Source: Chloroflexota bacterium
GTDB lineage: Bacteria > Chloroflexota > Anaerolineae > Anaerolineales > UBA4823
Reading direction: 5' to 3'
Length of the DNA: 55,011 nucleotides
NCBI GenBank assembly: GCA_029265355.1
Contig: JAJUJL010000015.1
Location: 1 to 55,011 of the forward strand
Shown here: positions 39,694 through 49,174 of the stretch, one piece after another
Position numbering within the stretch: position 1 is the first letter of the stretch
Layout of the letters: every line of letters starts with the position of its first letter
Made by a program: the position numbers and the translations under genes
The notes under the pieces: model-generated
Told to the model about the DNA's origin: nothing
Database searches by the model: none
Seen by the model: the letters and a program-made list of their open reading frames with translations, nothing else

Positions 39694-42055
39694 GCATTCA
39701 GGTATACAGGCCGGTGAAGACCAGGATGATAAAATCACCCTGCACCTGGTTGCACCAGCGGGGATGCGCCTGCGGGTGACCGTTGAGCGCCTGCCTGACG
39801 CCGGGCAGGAACCACCCGACCAGGCAACAGAAGTGGTGCAAGGCAGCGACGTCTCGGTGATTGTCAGTGGATTGCCCAGAGAGAGAGTACAGGTGAGGTC
39901 AGCAGCCGTTGCCCATCAGCAACAGATTGCCCCAGCGGCGGCAGGCGCCTGGGACGGTTGGCTGATGGCCTGGCGTCGGGTATTATACGGCGATTGGGCT
40001 TCTAGCAGGGCCGCAGCAGGCCTCTTTGTTCTGGCGCTGGTGATTTACCTGGCGGTGCGACTGATTGGGTTGGATCGTTATCCGATCTATTTTTTCTCGG
40101 ACGAAGCGGTGCAAACCATGTTGGCGTCTGACTTGCTGCGGGATGGGCTGCGCGGCGCCGATCAGGTCTTTCTCCCCACCTATTTTAAGAACGGCAACTA
40201 CTACAATCTGAGCATCAGCGTCTACTTGCAGGTGCTGCCATATTTGATGTTTGGGAAATCGATCTTTACCACCCGGGCGACGTCTGTGTTGTTGACTTTA
40301 TTGGCGGCTGTTTCGGTCGGATGGATGCTGCGCGACCTTTTCCAGGCGCGCTACTGGTGGCTGGGTGCGCTGTTGCTGTCAGCGACCCCTGCCTGGTTTT
40401 TACACTCACGCACGGCTTTCGAAACAGCATTGTTCGTTTCCTTCTATGCGGCGTTCCTATATGCTTATGGCCTCTATCGTTTGCGCAACCCGCGCATGAT
40501 CTATGCCGCCTGTGCGCTGGCAGCGCTGGCGTTTTACAGCTACAGCCCGGGACAGTTGGTGGTGGGATTATCCGCAATCCTGCTGCTGCTTTCGGATGCG
40601 CGCTACCACTGGCAACAGCGCGCGGTGCTGCTGCGCGCGGGGATGCTGGTGGCGCTATTGGCTCTGCCATACCTTCGCTTTCAAATCTCCCATCCGGGGA
40701 CTTCGCTGGAGCACCTGCGGCTGCTCGACGCATACATTGTCCAGCCGCTGCCTTTTTCGGAGAAGCTGGGGCGCGCCTGGCAGTTGTATTGGTTGGGTCT
40801 CAGCCCGGGCTACTGGTTCACACCTCACGAGCATGATCTGCCCCGGCATGTGATGGATCGCTATGGGCATATCTCTTGGGCTGCTCTGCCGTTCATTTTT
40901 ATAGGCCTGGTGCTTGTGCTGAGGCGCCTGCGCAGCTCAGCACATCGCATGATCTTGATTGCACTGCTTGCCGCGCCGGCTGGCGGCGTATTGGTAGGTA
41001 TTGGCATCACCCGGCTCTTATCGATGGTGGTGCCGGCAGCCGTGCTGGCGGCCTTGGGGATCGAGCAGGCGCTGCGTTGGCTTGAAAGTTCGAATGAGCT
41101 GCTGAAAGCGCTGAGGTTTCGACGCTGGCAGCCATTCGTCTTCCAATTGCCGCCAGGACTACTGGCTGGCGGGACGTTATTGGCGTTGAGTCTGATCAAT
41201 TTCAACCTGTTGCGACAGGCTTTGACCAACGGCCCACTCTGGCACCAGGATTATGGTTTAGGGGGCATGCAGTTCGGCGCCTCGCAAGTTTATGGAGAGG
41301 TGCGCCGCATCTTGAAGACCCAACCCAATACCCACATCATCCTTTCGCCCGTCTGGACGAACGGCGCCGATATTGTGGCCCGCTTTTTCCTGGATGATCC
41401 ATTGCCGGTCGAATTGGGCAGTGTGCGCGGTCATATCGAGCGCATTCGTCCCCTGGACGAGCACATGCTGTTCATTGTTACGCCAGAAGAATTCCAATTG
41501 GTGAAGGATAGCAGGAAGTTCAAGCAGGTGCAGGTGGAGCAAATACTGCCCTACCCCAATGGCAAACCAGGGTTTTATTTCCTGCGCTTGAGCTATGTGG
41601 ATAACATCCAGGCTATCTTCGAGGCAGAGCAGGCGCAGCGTCGGCAGCTTCAGCGGGGCGAGGTGGAATTGGACGGCCAGAAGGTGGAAGTGCGCTATTC
41701 GCTGTTGGATATCGGCACACCCGACCAGGCTTTCGATGGCGACCCCTTCAGCCTGACACGCACCCTGGAGTCCAATCCGGCGGTTTTCGAGCTGACCTTC
41801 TCTTCAGCCCGCGCATTGAAAGGGATATCCGTTATCATTGGCAGCATCGAGGCGCAGATCACCGCGCTTGTGTACGAAACACCACAGGCTGAGCCTCGCC
41901 GCTTTGCAATCCGAGCGCGCGGCACGGTTTCTGATCCCGAAATTCACCTGGATTTTGGGGAGGAGTACCCGGCGAGCAAGCTGCGTGTGGAAGTGTTGGA
42001 TCTGCATCAGGATGAACCAGCCCATGTTCATATCTGGGAAATTCGCCTGAAATGA
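39677..42055 (+). CDS. Large GT-C membrane glycosyltransferase with C-terminal carbohydrate-binding-like domain
   Basis: A 792-aa protein. A soluble N-terminal part of about 100 residues precedes the GT-C membrane domain with D142-E143 in YFFSDEAVQTML. The last 180 residues are soluble and end with a beta-rich stretch (FELTFSSARALKGISVIIGS…HLDFGEEYPASKLRVEVLD…VHIWEIRL) that looks like an F5/8 type C (discoidin-like) module. A GTG start at 39677 is proposed from GGAG at 39666-39669; the frame is open to 39641. It overlaps the first GT by 17 bp, so the two are probably made together. Confidence 0.75.
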   Translation: MLLDNEHSGIQAGEDQDDKITLHLVAPAGMRLRVTVERLPDAGQEPPDQATEVVQGSDVSVIVSGLPRERVQVRSAAVAHQQQIAPAAAGAWDGWLMAWRRVLYGDWASSRAAAGLFVLALVIYLAVRLIGLDRYPIYFFSDEAVQTMLASDLLRDGLRGADQVFLPTYFKNGNYYNLSISVYLQVLPYLMFGKSIFTTRATSVLLTLLAAVSVGWMLRDLFQARYWWLGALLLSATPAWFLHSRTAFETALFVSFYAAFLYAYGLYRLRNPRMIYAACALAALAFYSYSPGQLVVGLSAILLLLSDARYHWQQRAVLLRAGMLVALLALPYLRFQISHPGTSLEHLRLLDAYIVQPLPFSEKLGRAWQLYWLGLSPGYWFTPHEHDLPRHVMDRYGHISWAALPFIFIGLVLVLRRLRSSAHRMILIALLAAPAGGVLVGIGITRLLSMVVPAAVLAALGIEQALRWLESSNELLKALRFRRWQPFVFQLPPGLLAGGTLLALSLINFNLLRQALTNGPLWHQDYGLGGMQFGASQVYGEVRRILKTQPNTHIILSPVWTNGADIVARFFLDDPLPVELGSVRGHIERIRPLDEHMLFIVTPEEFQLVKDSRKFKQVQVEQILPYPNGKPGFYFLRLSYVDNIQAIFEAEQAQRRQLQRGEVELDGQKVEVRYSLLDIGTPDQAFDGDPFSLTRTLESNPAVFELTFSSARALKGISVIIGSIEAQITALVYETPQAEPRRFAIRARGTVSDPEIHLDFGEEYPASKLRVEVLDLHQDEPAHVHIWEIRLK

Positions 42056-42076
42056 AATAAAGCAAGGAGATGGATC

Positions 42077-43111
42077 ATGAAAGCCATGTTATTTCACCGG
42101 CATGGCGGGTTGGAAGTTTTGGAGTACAAGGAGATCGAGGAGCCGCAGCCGGGACCGGGCCAGGTGCTGGTTCGCCTGCGGGCTGCAGCGCTCAACCGCC
42201 TGGACCTGTGGGTGCGCAACGGTTGGCCTGGCATAAAACTGGAGTACCCGCATATACCGGGCGCAGACGGGGCGGGAGAGATCGCTGCCCTGGGCCAGGG
42301 CGTGACCGATTGGGGCGTGGGCAGCAAGGTGGTCATCAATGCCAACCTGGGTTGTGGGAAATGCCCAGCCTGTATTGCTGGCAAGGACAACCTGTGTTCT
42401 GATTGGCACCTGTTGGGAGAGACGCGCCGTGGCACATACGCGGAGTATGTGTGCGTGCCGCAGGAAAATATTTATCCCATGCCGGAGAATTTCGACCCGC
42501 ATGTGGCTGCCGCAGCCGGCCTGGTCTTCCACACCGCATGGCATTCGTTGGTGGTGCGCGGCCAGGTGCGAGCTGGTGAAAGTGTGCTAGTGGTAGGCGC
42601 CTCTGGTGGGGTCAATACCGCTTATATCCAGATTGCTAAACTGGCTGGGGCAATCGTCTATGTCGTCGGCTCGAATGCGGACAAATTAGCGGTTGCGGAG
42701 AAGTTGGGCGCTGACTTTCTCATCGATCGTTCCAAGGAGGAGAACTGGTCACGCACGGTTTACCAACTGACCGCAAAGCGCGGCGTGGATGTGGTGGTTG
42801 ACAACGTGGGGACCACCTTTCCATTCAGCTTCCGCGCAGCAGCGAAAGGAGCGCGCATCCTGACAGTGGGCAACACCGGCGGGGCGAAGTTCGAGATCGA
42901 TAACCGTTTCATTTTTGGTAAGCACTTGAGCATCATCGGATCCTCGATGGGGACACGAACAGATTTTTCAACGGTGATGGAGCTGGTTTTCAAAGGGAGG
43001 CTGCATCCGGTGATCGACAGCACGTACCCGCTCAGCCAGGCGCACCTGGCTCAGGAAAGGCTGGAGCAAAATTTGCAAACCGGCAAACTCACCCTGGAAA
43101 TTTCTCAATAA
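42077..43111 (+). CDS. Zinc-binding medium-chain dehydrogenase/reductase
   Basis: A 344-aa MDR-family oxidoreductase with the NAD(P) fold loop VVGASGGVNTAYIQ. The structural zinc site is intact: Cys 93, 96, 99 and 107 in CGKCPACIAGKDNLC. The catalytic zinc ligands of alcohol dehydrogenase are missing at the expected places (N40 where Cys is usual, A63-D64 where His-Glu is usual, in GADGAGE), so it more likely works as a zinc-free reductase of the quinone oxidoreductase type. AAGGAG precedes the ATG. It is the first gene of the carboxylase-linked run. Substrate unknown. Confidence 0.83.
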   Translation: MKAMLFHRHGGLEVLEYKEIEEPQPGPGQVLVRLRAAALNRLDLWVRNGWPGIKLEYPHIPGADGAGEIAALGQGVTDWGVGSKVVINANLGCGKCPACIAGKDNLCSDWHLLGETRRGTYAEYVCVPQENIYPMPENFDPHVAAAAGLVFHTAWHSLVVRGQVRAGESVLVVGASGGVNTAYIQIAKLAGAIVYVVGSNADKLAVAEKLGADFLIDRSKEENWSRTVYQLTAKRGVDVVVDNVGTTFPFSFRAAAKGARILTVGNTGGAKFEIDNRFIFGKHLSIIGSSMGTRTDFSTVMELVFKGRLHPVIDSTYPLSQAHLAQERLEQNLQTGKLTLEISQ

Positions 43112-43120
43112 GGTTAGGGG

Positions 43121-43582
43121 GTGATCGAGGCCGTGTCTCAGCAAACAAACAACCAACGCCCAGGCAGACCATGCAGCGTAACCTTGCTTACGTTAGTAGT
43201 GTTAAGTATTACGGGACTGTCCATGGCACGGTTCTCTGGCAGTGTGAGGCAGTGGAATTTCCTGGAAGAAACATTGCCGTTTTCGCCGCTTTACCCAGCG
43301 CTGAGTGGATTGTTCTGGACGTTGGTGGGCATTCTCCTGGCATGGGGGTTATGGAGGGGTGCATCCTGGGCACCAAAGCTGGCAAAAGTCATGCTGCCAG
43401 GTTATATATTTTTTGACTGGTTCGACCGCCTGGTGATGTCTTCGCCAACGGCGCGCATCAACTGGCCTTTCATACTGGTTTTGAACCTGGTTATTCTGGG
43501 ATATACTTTTTGGTATCTTTCTCGACCAGCATCGAGAGCATTCTTTGGAGAAGCATATGACAATCAATCCCAAGATCGTTGA
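43121..43582 (+). CDS. Small membrane protein of unknown function
   Basis: A 153-aa protein with four hydrophobic segments ([69 protein letters not shown]) and a polar N-terminus. GTG starts at 43121 and 43133 are both possible. No family recognised. It ends 26 bp inside the next gene, so translation of the carboxyltransferase may be coupled to it. Confidence 0.6.
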   Translation: MIEAVSQQTNNQRPGRPCSVTLLTLVVLSITGLSMARFSGSVRQWNFLEETLPFSPLYPALSGLFWTLVGILLAWGLWRGASWAPKLAKVMLPGYIFFDWFDRLVMSSPTARINWPFILVLNLVILGYTFWYLSRPASRAFFGEAYDNQSQDR

Positions 43583-45107
43583 GCTGCGAGAAAAAAGAGC
43601 ACAAGGCCGCCTGGGCGGCGGCGAGGAAAGGATCGAAGCCCAACACAACCGGGGCCGGCTAACGGCGCGCGAGCGCATCGATCTGTTGCTCGATAAAGGA
43701 TCATTCCGCGAAATCGATGCTTTTGTTGTCCATCGCACCAATGATTTTGGATTGGACAAACAAAAATACCTGGGCGACAGTGTGGTTACGGGGTGGGGGA
43801 CGATCAGCGGGCGGCTGGTGTACGTCTTTTCCCAGGATTTCACGGTTTTTGGCGGCAGCCTGGGAGAGGTGCATGCCGAAAAGATCTGCAAGATCATGGA
43901 CATGGCAATGAAGAATGGCGCTCCTGTGATCGGGCTGAATGATTCGGGCGGTGCGCGTATCCAGGAAGGCGTGGTCTCATTGGGTGGCTACGCGGATATT
44001 TTCTTAAGGAACACGTTGGCCTCTGGCGTCGTACCGCAGATCAGCGCAATCATGGGTCCGTGCGCGGGGGGCGCGGTGTATTCACCTGCCTTGACCGATT
44101 TTATCCTGATGGTGCGCAACTCGTCGTATATGTTCGTCACCGGTCCGGAGGTGGTCAAGACGGTAACCCATGAAGAGGTGTCATTCGAGGAGTTGGGCGG
44201 CGCCAGTGTGCATTCAGAAGTTTCCGGCGTGTGCCACCTGGCAGCCGATTCGGAGGCGGATGCGCTGTACTTGATACGCAAGCTGCTGGCCTACCTGCCG
44301 CAGAACAATATGGAAGATGCGCCATTCGTGCCCAACGGCGATGATCCGCTGCGCATGGAAGAGGCTTTGGACAGCCTGGTGCCAGATGAGCCGGGAAAAC
44401 CGTACGATATCAAGGATGCGATTCGCCTGATTGTGGATGAAGGGCAGTTTTTCGAGATCCAAGAAGCCTATGCGGCCAATATCGTGGTGGGTTTTGCGCG
44501 CCTGGGCGGGCACAGCGTGGGTATCGTCGCCAACCAGCCGGCGGTGCTGGCAGGCGTGTTGGATATCAACTCGTCCGAAAAGGCGGCTCGCTTCGTGCGC
44601 TTCTGCGATGCCTTCAACATTCCCATCGTCACCTTTGTGGATGTGCCAGGTTTCTTGCCGGGAACTGGCCAGGAACACGGCGGCATCATCCGTTCTGGCG
44701 CCAAGCTCTTGTATGCATATTGTGAGGCGACCGTGCCGAAACTCACCGTGGTCACCCGAAAAGCCTATGGCGGGGCTTATGACGTGATGAGCAGCAAGCA
44801 CATCCGCGGCGATGTCAACCTGGCCTGGCCCTCGGCGGAGATCGCCGTGATGGGCCCAGATGGGGCGGTGAATATCATCTTCCGCAAGGAGCTGGCGCAA
44901 GCCGAAGATCCCGTCCAACGCAAAGCTGAGCTGGTGGCTGAATATCGCCAGAAATTCGCTAACCCGTACATTGCCGCTTCGCGCGGTTACATCGATGACA
45001 TCATCGAGCCGCGCGAGACGCGCCCGCGCCTGATCAATGCACTGGAGATGCTCTCCAATAAACGCGATACCAACCCGCCGCGCAAGCACGGGTGCATCCC
45101 TCTGTAG
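43557..45107 (+). CDS. Acyl-CoA carboxylase, carboxyltransferase subunit
   Basis: Carboxyltransferase of 516 aa (PccB/MmdA type), which moves CO2 from biotin to acetyl- or propionyl-CoA. Both crotonase-fold halves are visible: [21 protein letters not shown] and [16 protein letters not shown] in the N-terminal half, and [29 protein letters not shown] and [15 protein letters not shown] in the C-terminal half. The ATG at 43557 has GGAGA 7 nt upstream. It should work with the biotin carboxylase at 45934 and the carrier at 47461. A membrane decarboxylase role is possible, but no decarboxylase beta subunit is near. Confidence 0.92.
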   Translation: MTINPKIVELREKRAQGRLGGGEERIEAQHNRGRLTARERIDLLLDKGSFREIDAFVVHRTNDFGLDKQKYLGDSVVTGWGTISGRLVYVFSQDFTVFGGSLGEVHAEKICKIMDMAMKNGAPVIGLNDSGGARIQEGVVSLGGYADIFLRNTLASGVVPQISAIMGPCAGGAVYSPALTDFILMVRNSSYMFVTGPEVVKTVTHEEVSFEELGGASVHSEVSGVCHLAADSEADALYLIRKLLAYLPQNNMEDAPFVPNGDDPLRMEEALDSLVPDEPGKPYDIKDAIRLIVDEGQFFEIQEAYAANIVVGFARLGGHSVGIVANQPAVLAGVLDINSSEKAARFVRFCDAFNIPIVTFVDVPGFLPGTGQEHGGIIRSGAKLLYAYCEATVPKLTVVTRKAYGGAYDVMSSKHIRGDVNLAWPSAEIAVMGPDGAVNIIFRKELAQAEDPVQRKAELVAEYRQKFANPYIAASRGYIDDIIEPRETRPRLINALEMLSNKRDTNPPRKHGCIPL

Positions 45108-45123
45108 GATCGAGCCACTGCCC

Positions 45124-45924
45124 ATGTATGTCGAGGTGAATGCGCGGCGCTTGTACGTGGATCGCCAGGGCTCTCCGGAAGGGCCCCCGGTGTTACTGCT
45201 GCATCATGGGCTTGGCTCTACCCGGGCATGGCGGTCGCAGATGGCGCTGCTGACGCAAGCTGGCTTCGATGTGATCGCCTACGATCGCTGGGGTTACGGT
45301 CGATCTGATCCGCGCCCGAACTTGCCAGTGCCATCCTTCTCCGATGATGTGGACGATTTGCACGCTTTGCTGGATGACCTGCACATCGAGCAGGCTGCCC
45401 TGGTTGGACACAGCGATGGCGGCACGATCGCGCTGTACTTTGGCGCCAGCTATCCCCACAGGCTGCGCGCCCTAGTGACGGTTGCGGCGCATATCTACAT
45501 TGAGGAAAAGATGCTTCCCGGTATCGAGAGCGTGCGCTGGGCGTTTGAGCATGATAACCGCTTACGCAGCGGATTGCAGCGCATGCACGGGGAGAAAACC
45601 GAACACGTTTTTTATAACTGGTATCATGGTTGGGTGCGCCCTGAGAACGTGGGTTGGGATATGCGCCCGCTGTTGGGGTGTATCACCTGCCCGGCGTTGG
45701 TCGTCCAGGGTATGCAGGATGAACACGCCACACCGCAGCACGCTCGCGACCTGGCGCAGGCGCTGCCCAATGCTCAGCTCTGGTTGCTGCCCGGCGCCAA
45801 TCACATGCTGCCCCAAGAAGCCAGCACGGTGTTCAATCCCCGTCTACTGGCGTTTTTACAGGCTGCATTGCATCCCGGGCCAAATGGGCATCGCGGTACC
45901 GCAGCCCAGGTTCGGGATGGATAG
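45124..45924 (+). CDS. Alpha/beta hydrolase within the carboxylase cluster
   Basis: A 266-aa hydrolase. LLLHHGLGSTRAW, nucleophile elbow VGHSDGGTIALYFG, Asp in GMQDEHATP and His in PGANHMLPQ give a complete triad. It lies between the carboxyltransferase and biotin carboxylase genes with 16 and 9 bp gaps, so it is in the same transcript. A thioesterase- or esterase-like role linked to acyl-CoA metabolism is possible but not shown. Confidence 0.85.
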   Translation: MYVEVNARRLYVDRQGSPEGPPVLLLHHGLGSTRAWRSQMALLTQAGFDVIAYDRWGYGRSDPRPNLPVPSFSDDVDDLHALLDDLHIEQAALVGHSDGGTIALYFGASYPHRLRALVTVAAHIYIEEKMLPGIESVRWAFEHDNRLRSGLQRMHGEKTEHVFYNWYHGWVRPENVGWDMRPLLGCITCPALVVQGMQDEHATPQHARDLAQALPNAQLWLLPGANHMLPQEASTVFNPRLLAFLQAALHPGPNGHRGTAAQVRDG

Positions 45925-45933
45925 GAGCAAGGT

Positions 45934-47448
45934 ATGTTTAACAAGGTACTGATTGCGAACCGTGGTGAGATTGCCGTGCGCATCTTGAGAGCTTGCCGAG
46001 AACTGGGCATGCAGACCGTGGCGGTTTACTCCGAGGCTGATCGGCACGCCCTGCATGTGCGCTATGCGGATGAGGCCTATCTCTTGGGAGGGGCGCAATC
46101 GCGCGATTCTTACCTGCGAGGCGACAAGATCATCGAGATCGCTCGCAAGTGCGGCGCTGGCGCCATCCACCCTGGGTATGGCTTCCTGGCAGAGCGGGCT
46201 GACTTTGCCCAGGCCTGCCAGGATGCCGGACTGGCGTTCATCGGTCCGCGCCCATCAGCGATCGCAGCAATGGGCGATAAGGCTGTGGCGCGCGCCACCG
46301 TCACGCGCGCCGGTGTACCGGTCGTGCCTGGCACGGAGGGGGAAGGTTCGCTGCGGGATGATGAGTTGCTGCAACTGGCCCCCCAGATCGGTTTCCCGCT
46401 ACTGATCAAGGCAACTGCTGGCGGCGGCGGCAAAGGCATGCGCGAGGTGCGTTTCCTGGAGGAGATGCCCGGCTTGCTGAACGCCGCTCGCCGGGAAGCC
46501 GAAGCCTCCTTTGGTGATGGCAATGTTTATCTCGAAAAGCTAGTGGAAGGGGCGCGCCACATCGAAATCCAAATCCTGGCAGATGAGCATGGCAACGTGG
46601 TGCACCTGGGAGAACGCGAGTGCTCTTTGCAGCGCCGCCACCAGAAATTGTTGGAAGAGTCGCCTTCGCCCTTCGTGGGAGAAAACGAGGAATTGCGCCA
46701 ACGGATGGGCGAGGTGGCTGTGCGAGCGGCCCAGGCGGTGCACTATGTCAATGCTGGAACGATTGAATTCCTGGTGGATAAAGACAAGAACTTTTATTTC
46801 CTGGAGATGAACACCCGCTTGCAAGTGGAGCACCCGGTGACTGAGCTGGTGACAGGCCTGGATATTGTCAAAGAACAGATTCGCATCGCCCGTGGACGGC
46901 ACCTGCGTTACCAGCAAAGCGACGTGCGCATGAACGGCTGGGCGATTGAGTGCCGCATCAATGCTGAAGACCCATACAACAATTTCCTGCCTTCCACCGG
47001 GCGTATCAGCCACAGCATCCTGCCAACCGGGCCTGGGGTGCGTGTCGATACCGGCGTCTTCCCCGGTTTCGAGATCTCGCCTTACTACGACTCGTTGATT
47101 TCCAAGCTAATTGTGTGGGGCGAGACGCGCGCGGAAGCCATCCTGCGCATGCGCCGCGCCCTGGAGGAATATAAGATCGTGGGTGTGCGCACCAATATCC
47201 CCTTCCACCAGAATTTGATGGACTCGCACCGCTTCATGGGCGGGCAGTTCGATACCCGTTTCGTGGAGGAGCGCTTCTCAATGGATGCGCCAGAGGAGGG
47301 GCGCGGTTCGAGGCCGGAGATTGCGGCCATCTTTGCCACCCTGGTGGCGCACCGCGAGACGCAGTTGGCGGCGCATGTCATCCGGCGCGGCGAACGCGAT
47401 ACCAGCAACTGGAAATGGCTCAGCCGCTGGGAACGCTTGCAGCGCTAG
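45934..47448 (+). CDS. accC: Biotin carboxylase subunit of acyl-CoA carboxylase
   Basis: ATP-grasp biotin carboxylase of 504 aa: MFNKVLIANRGEIAVRILRACRELGM, the ATP loop TAGGGGKGMR, HIEIQILADEHGNVVHLGERECSLQRRHQK, and the catalytic block EFLVDKDKNFYFLEMNTRLQVEHPVTEL. It carboxylates biotin on the separate carrier protein encoded 12 bp downstream. The last 50 residues go beyond the usual AccC end and are not recognised. AAGG precedes the ATG. Confidence 0.95.
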   Translation: MFNKVLIANRGEIAVRILRACRELGMQTVAVYSEADRHALHVRYADEAYLLGGAQSRDSYLRGDKIIEIARKCGAGAIHPGYGFLAERADFAQACQDAGLAFIGPRPSAIAAMGDKAVARATVTRAGVPVVPGTEGEGSLRDDELLQLAPQIGFPLLIKATAGGGGKGMREVRFLEEMPGLLNAARREAEASFGDGNVYLEKLVEGARHIEIQILADEHGNVVHLGERECSLQRRHQKLLEESPSPFVGENEELRQRMGEVAVRAAQAVHYVNAGTIEFLVDKDKNFYFLEMNTRLQVEHPVTELVTGLDIVKEQIRIARGRHLRYQQSDVRMNGWAIECRINAEDPYNNFLPSTGRISHSILPTGPGVRVDTGVFPGFEISPYYDSLISKLIVWGETRAEAILRMRRALEEYKIVGVRTNIPFHQNLMDSHRFMGGQFDTRFVEERFSMDAPEEGRGSRPEIAAIFATLVAHRETQLAAHVIRRGERDTSNWKWLSRWERLQR

Positions 47449-47460
47449 AGGAGGCCAGAT

Positions 47461-47958
47461 ATGAAATACGTGACGACGATCGGCGAACGAGAATTTCTGG
47501 TGGAGATTGTCGACGATAACACGGTGATCGTCGACGGCGTGACTTTCCTGGTGGATTTCGACTCTGCCGGCAGCCAGCCGGTGTACTCGATGCTGGTGGA
47601 TGGGCGCTCTTACGAGGCCTATGTCTACCCCGCTGAAGACAGCTTGCAGGTGTTGCTGCATGGCACGCTGTACACGGCGAATGTGGAAGACGAGCGTGAG
47701 AAACGCTTGCGCGCCTCAGCTGGCAGCCGCGTCGCTGAGCGCGGGGAGTACTATCTCAAGGCGCCCATGCCCGGTTTGGTAGTTACCGTTCCGGTCAAGG
47801 AAGGGCAGGCGGTGGAGCGCGGCGATGTGCTCCTGATCCTGGAATCGATGAAGATGCAGAACGAGTTGAAATCGCCGCGCGCCGGTAAGGTGGGTCGCGT
47901 GCGGGTGAAACCCGGAGACAGCGTCGAGCAGCGTCAGACGCTATTGAGCGTGGTGTGA
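47461..47958 (+). CDS. Biotin carrier protein of acyl-CoA carboxylase
   Basis: A 165-aa protein whose C-terminal biotinyl domain has the biotinylation lysine K131 in ESMKMQNEL (Ser in place of the more common Ala) preceded by KAPMPGLVVTVPVKEG. The N-terminal half (about 1-85) is beta-rich and may contact the carboxylase. GAGG lies before the ATG. The stop overlaps the start of the CYTH gene (TGATG). Confidence 0.9.
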   Translation: MKYVTTIGEREFLVEIVDDNTVIVDGVTFLVDFDSAGSQPVYSMLVDGRSYEAYVYPAEDSLQVLLHGTLYTANVEDEREKRLRASAGSRVAERGEYYLKAPMPGLVVTVPVKEGQAVERGDVLLILESMKMQNELKSPRAGKVGRVRVKPGDSVEQRQTLLSVV

Positions 47959-48578
47959 TGATGGCAACTGGCGACCGTGAGTTGGAAGTGAAATTTTTCC
48001 TGGCTGACCTGCCTGGTTTGGAAGCCCGCCTGCAAGCCGCCGGGGCCAGCCTGGGCCAGCCATCGGTGCACGAGATCAATCTGCGTTTCGATACTCCGGA
48101 CGGCGCGCTGGGGCGCGCTTACCAGGTGCTGCGCCTGCGCCAGGATCGGGACGCCCGCCTGACTTATAAAGGCCCTGGGCAGATGCAAGGTGGGGCGCGC
48201 TTGCGCCAGGAGATCGAGTTCACGGTGAGCGATTTTGCCGCAGCTCGCCGTTTTCTGGAAGCATTGGGCTACCAGGTGGTGCTGATGTACGAGAAGCGCC
48301 GCACCACTTACCACCTGGGGAATGTAGAAGTGACCCTGGATGTGATGCCCTTTGGCGATTTTGCCGAAATCGAAGGGCCTTCTCCGCAGGATATTCGCGA
48401 AGCTGCCTATAACCTGGGCCTGGATTGGGAGCAGCGCATCGTGGGCAGCTACACCGATTTGTTCGAGCAAGCCCGCCGCTCGTTAGGTTTTACATTCAGA
48501 GACCTGAGCTTTGAGAATTTTGCCAGCCTGCAGGTGGATCCCAAAATATGGGGTGTGCTGCCTGCAGATGCTGTCTGA
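47958..48578 (+). CDS. CYTH-domain phosphohydrolase (CyaB/ThTPase-like)
   Basis: A 206-aa protein with the CYTH tunnel motif: ELEVKFFLADL near the N-terminus (ExExK), LRLRQDRDARLTYKGP, RLRQEIEFTV and VEVTLDVMPFGDFAEIEG. The family binds triphosphates with a metal, as in thiamine triphosphatase and class IV adenylate cyclase. ATG at 47958 overlaps the previous stop by one base; ATG 47961 is also possible. Link with the carboxylase genes is by position only. Confidence 0.82.
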   Translation: MMATGDRELEVKFFLADLPGLEARLQAAGASLGQPSVHEINLRFDTPDGALGRAYQVLRLRQDRDARLTYKGPGQMQGGARLRQEIEFTVSDFAAARRFLEALGYQVVLMYEKRRTTYHLGNVEVTLDVMPFGDFAEIEGPSPQDIREAAYNLGLDWEQRIVGSYTDLFEQARRSLGFTFRDLSFENFASLQVDPKIWGVLPADAV

Positions 48579-48610
48579 GACAGGCAGACAAAAAATCCAG
48601 CGAGGTAGAA

Positions 48611-49174
48611 ATGGGAAAGAAACCGATTAACGCCATGCTGCGCAAAGAACACGCCCAGGATGAAACCTGGAACCGAGACTTCCTGCTCAAGGCGGAAATC
48701 GGTTATGTCGCCACCCAGTGGGAAATGCAGCCCTTCATGACCCCGGTGCTGTTTGTGTACGATGTCAGTGCCAATGAGATTTATTTCCACACCAATGTGG
48801 TTGGGCGCTTGCGCCAGAATATCGAGCGCTTCCCCAAGGCCTGCTTCAGCGCCAGCCGCTGGGGACGTTTGCTCCCTTCCAATGCGGCGCTGGAATTCGC
48901 ACTACAATACGAAAGTGTGGTGGCTTTTGGCGAAGTGTCTGTTATCAAGCAGGATGATTTGCAACGCAAAGCGCTTTACGCCTTGATCGAAAAATATTTC
49001 CCGGATCTCGTAGCCGGAGAGCACTACCGCCCGATCACCGAAAGCGAGCTGAAGCGCACCGCGGTATATGCCTTCAAGATCGAGAGCTGGAGTGGGAAAC
49101 GCAACTGGCCGGAGCAAGCCGAGCAGATTGGCGATTGGCCGCCGATTCCCCTGGAATTGTTGAAGAAAACCTAA
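48611..49174 (+). CDS. Pyridoxamine 5'-phosphate oxidase-like flavin-binding protein
   Basis: A 187-aa protein with the split-barrel fold of PNPOx-like proteins. Recognisable parts are AEIGYVATQWEMQPFMTPVLFVYD, IYFHTNVVGRLRQNI and CFSASRWGRLLPSN, similar to the Pyridox_oxase_2 group. It probably binds FMN or F420; the reaction is unknown. Start at 48611 follows GAGG (48602-48605). It is convergent with murI, overlapping by 4 bp. Confidence 0.8.
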   Translation: MGKKPINAMLRKEHAQDETWNRDFLLKAEIGYVATQWEMQPFMTPVLFVYDVSANEIYFHTNVVGRLRQNIERFPKACFSASRWGRLLPSNAALEFALQYESVVAFGEVSVIKQDDLQRKALYALIEKYFPDLVAGEHYRPITESELKRTAVYAFKIESWSGKRNWPEQAEQIGDWPPIPLELLKKT

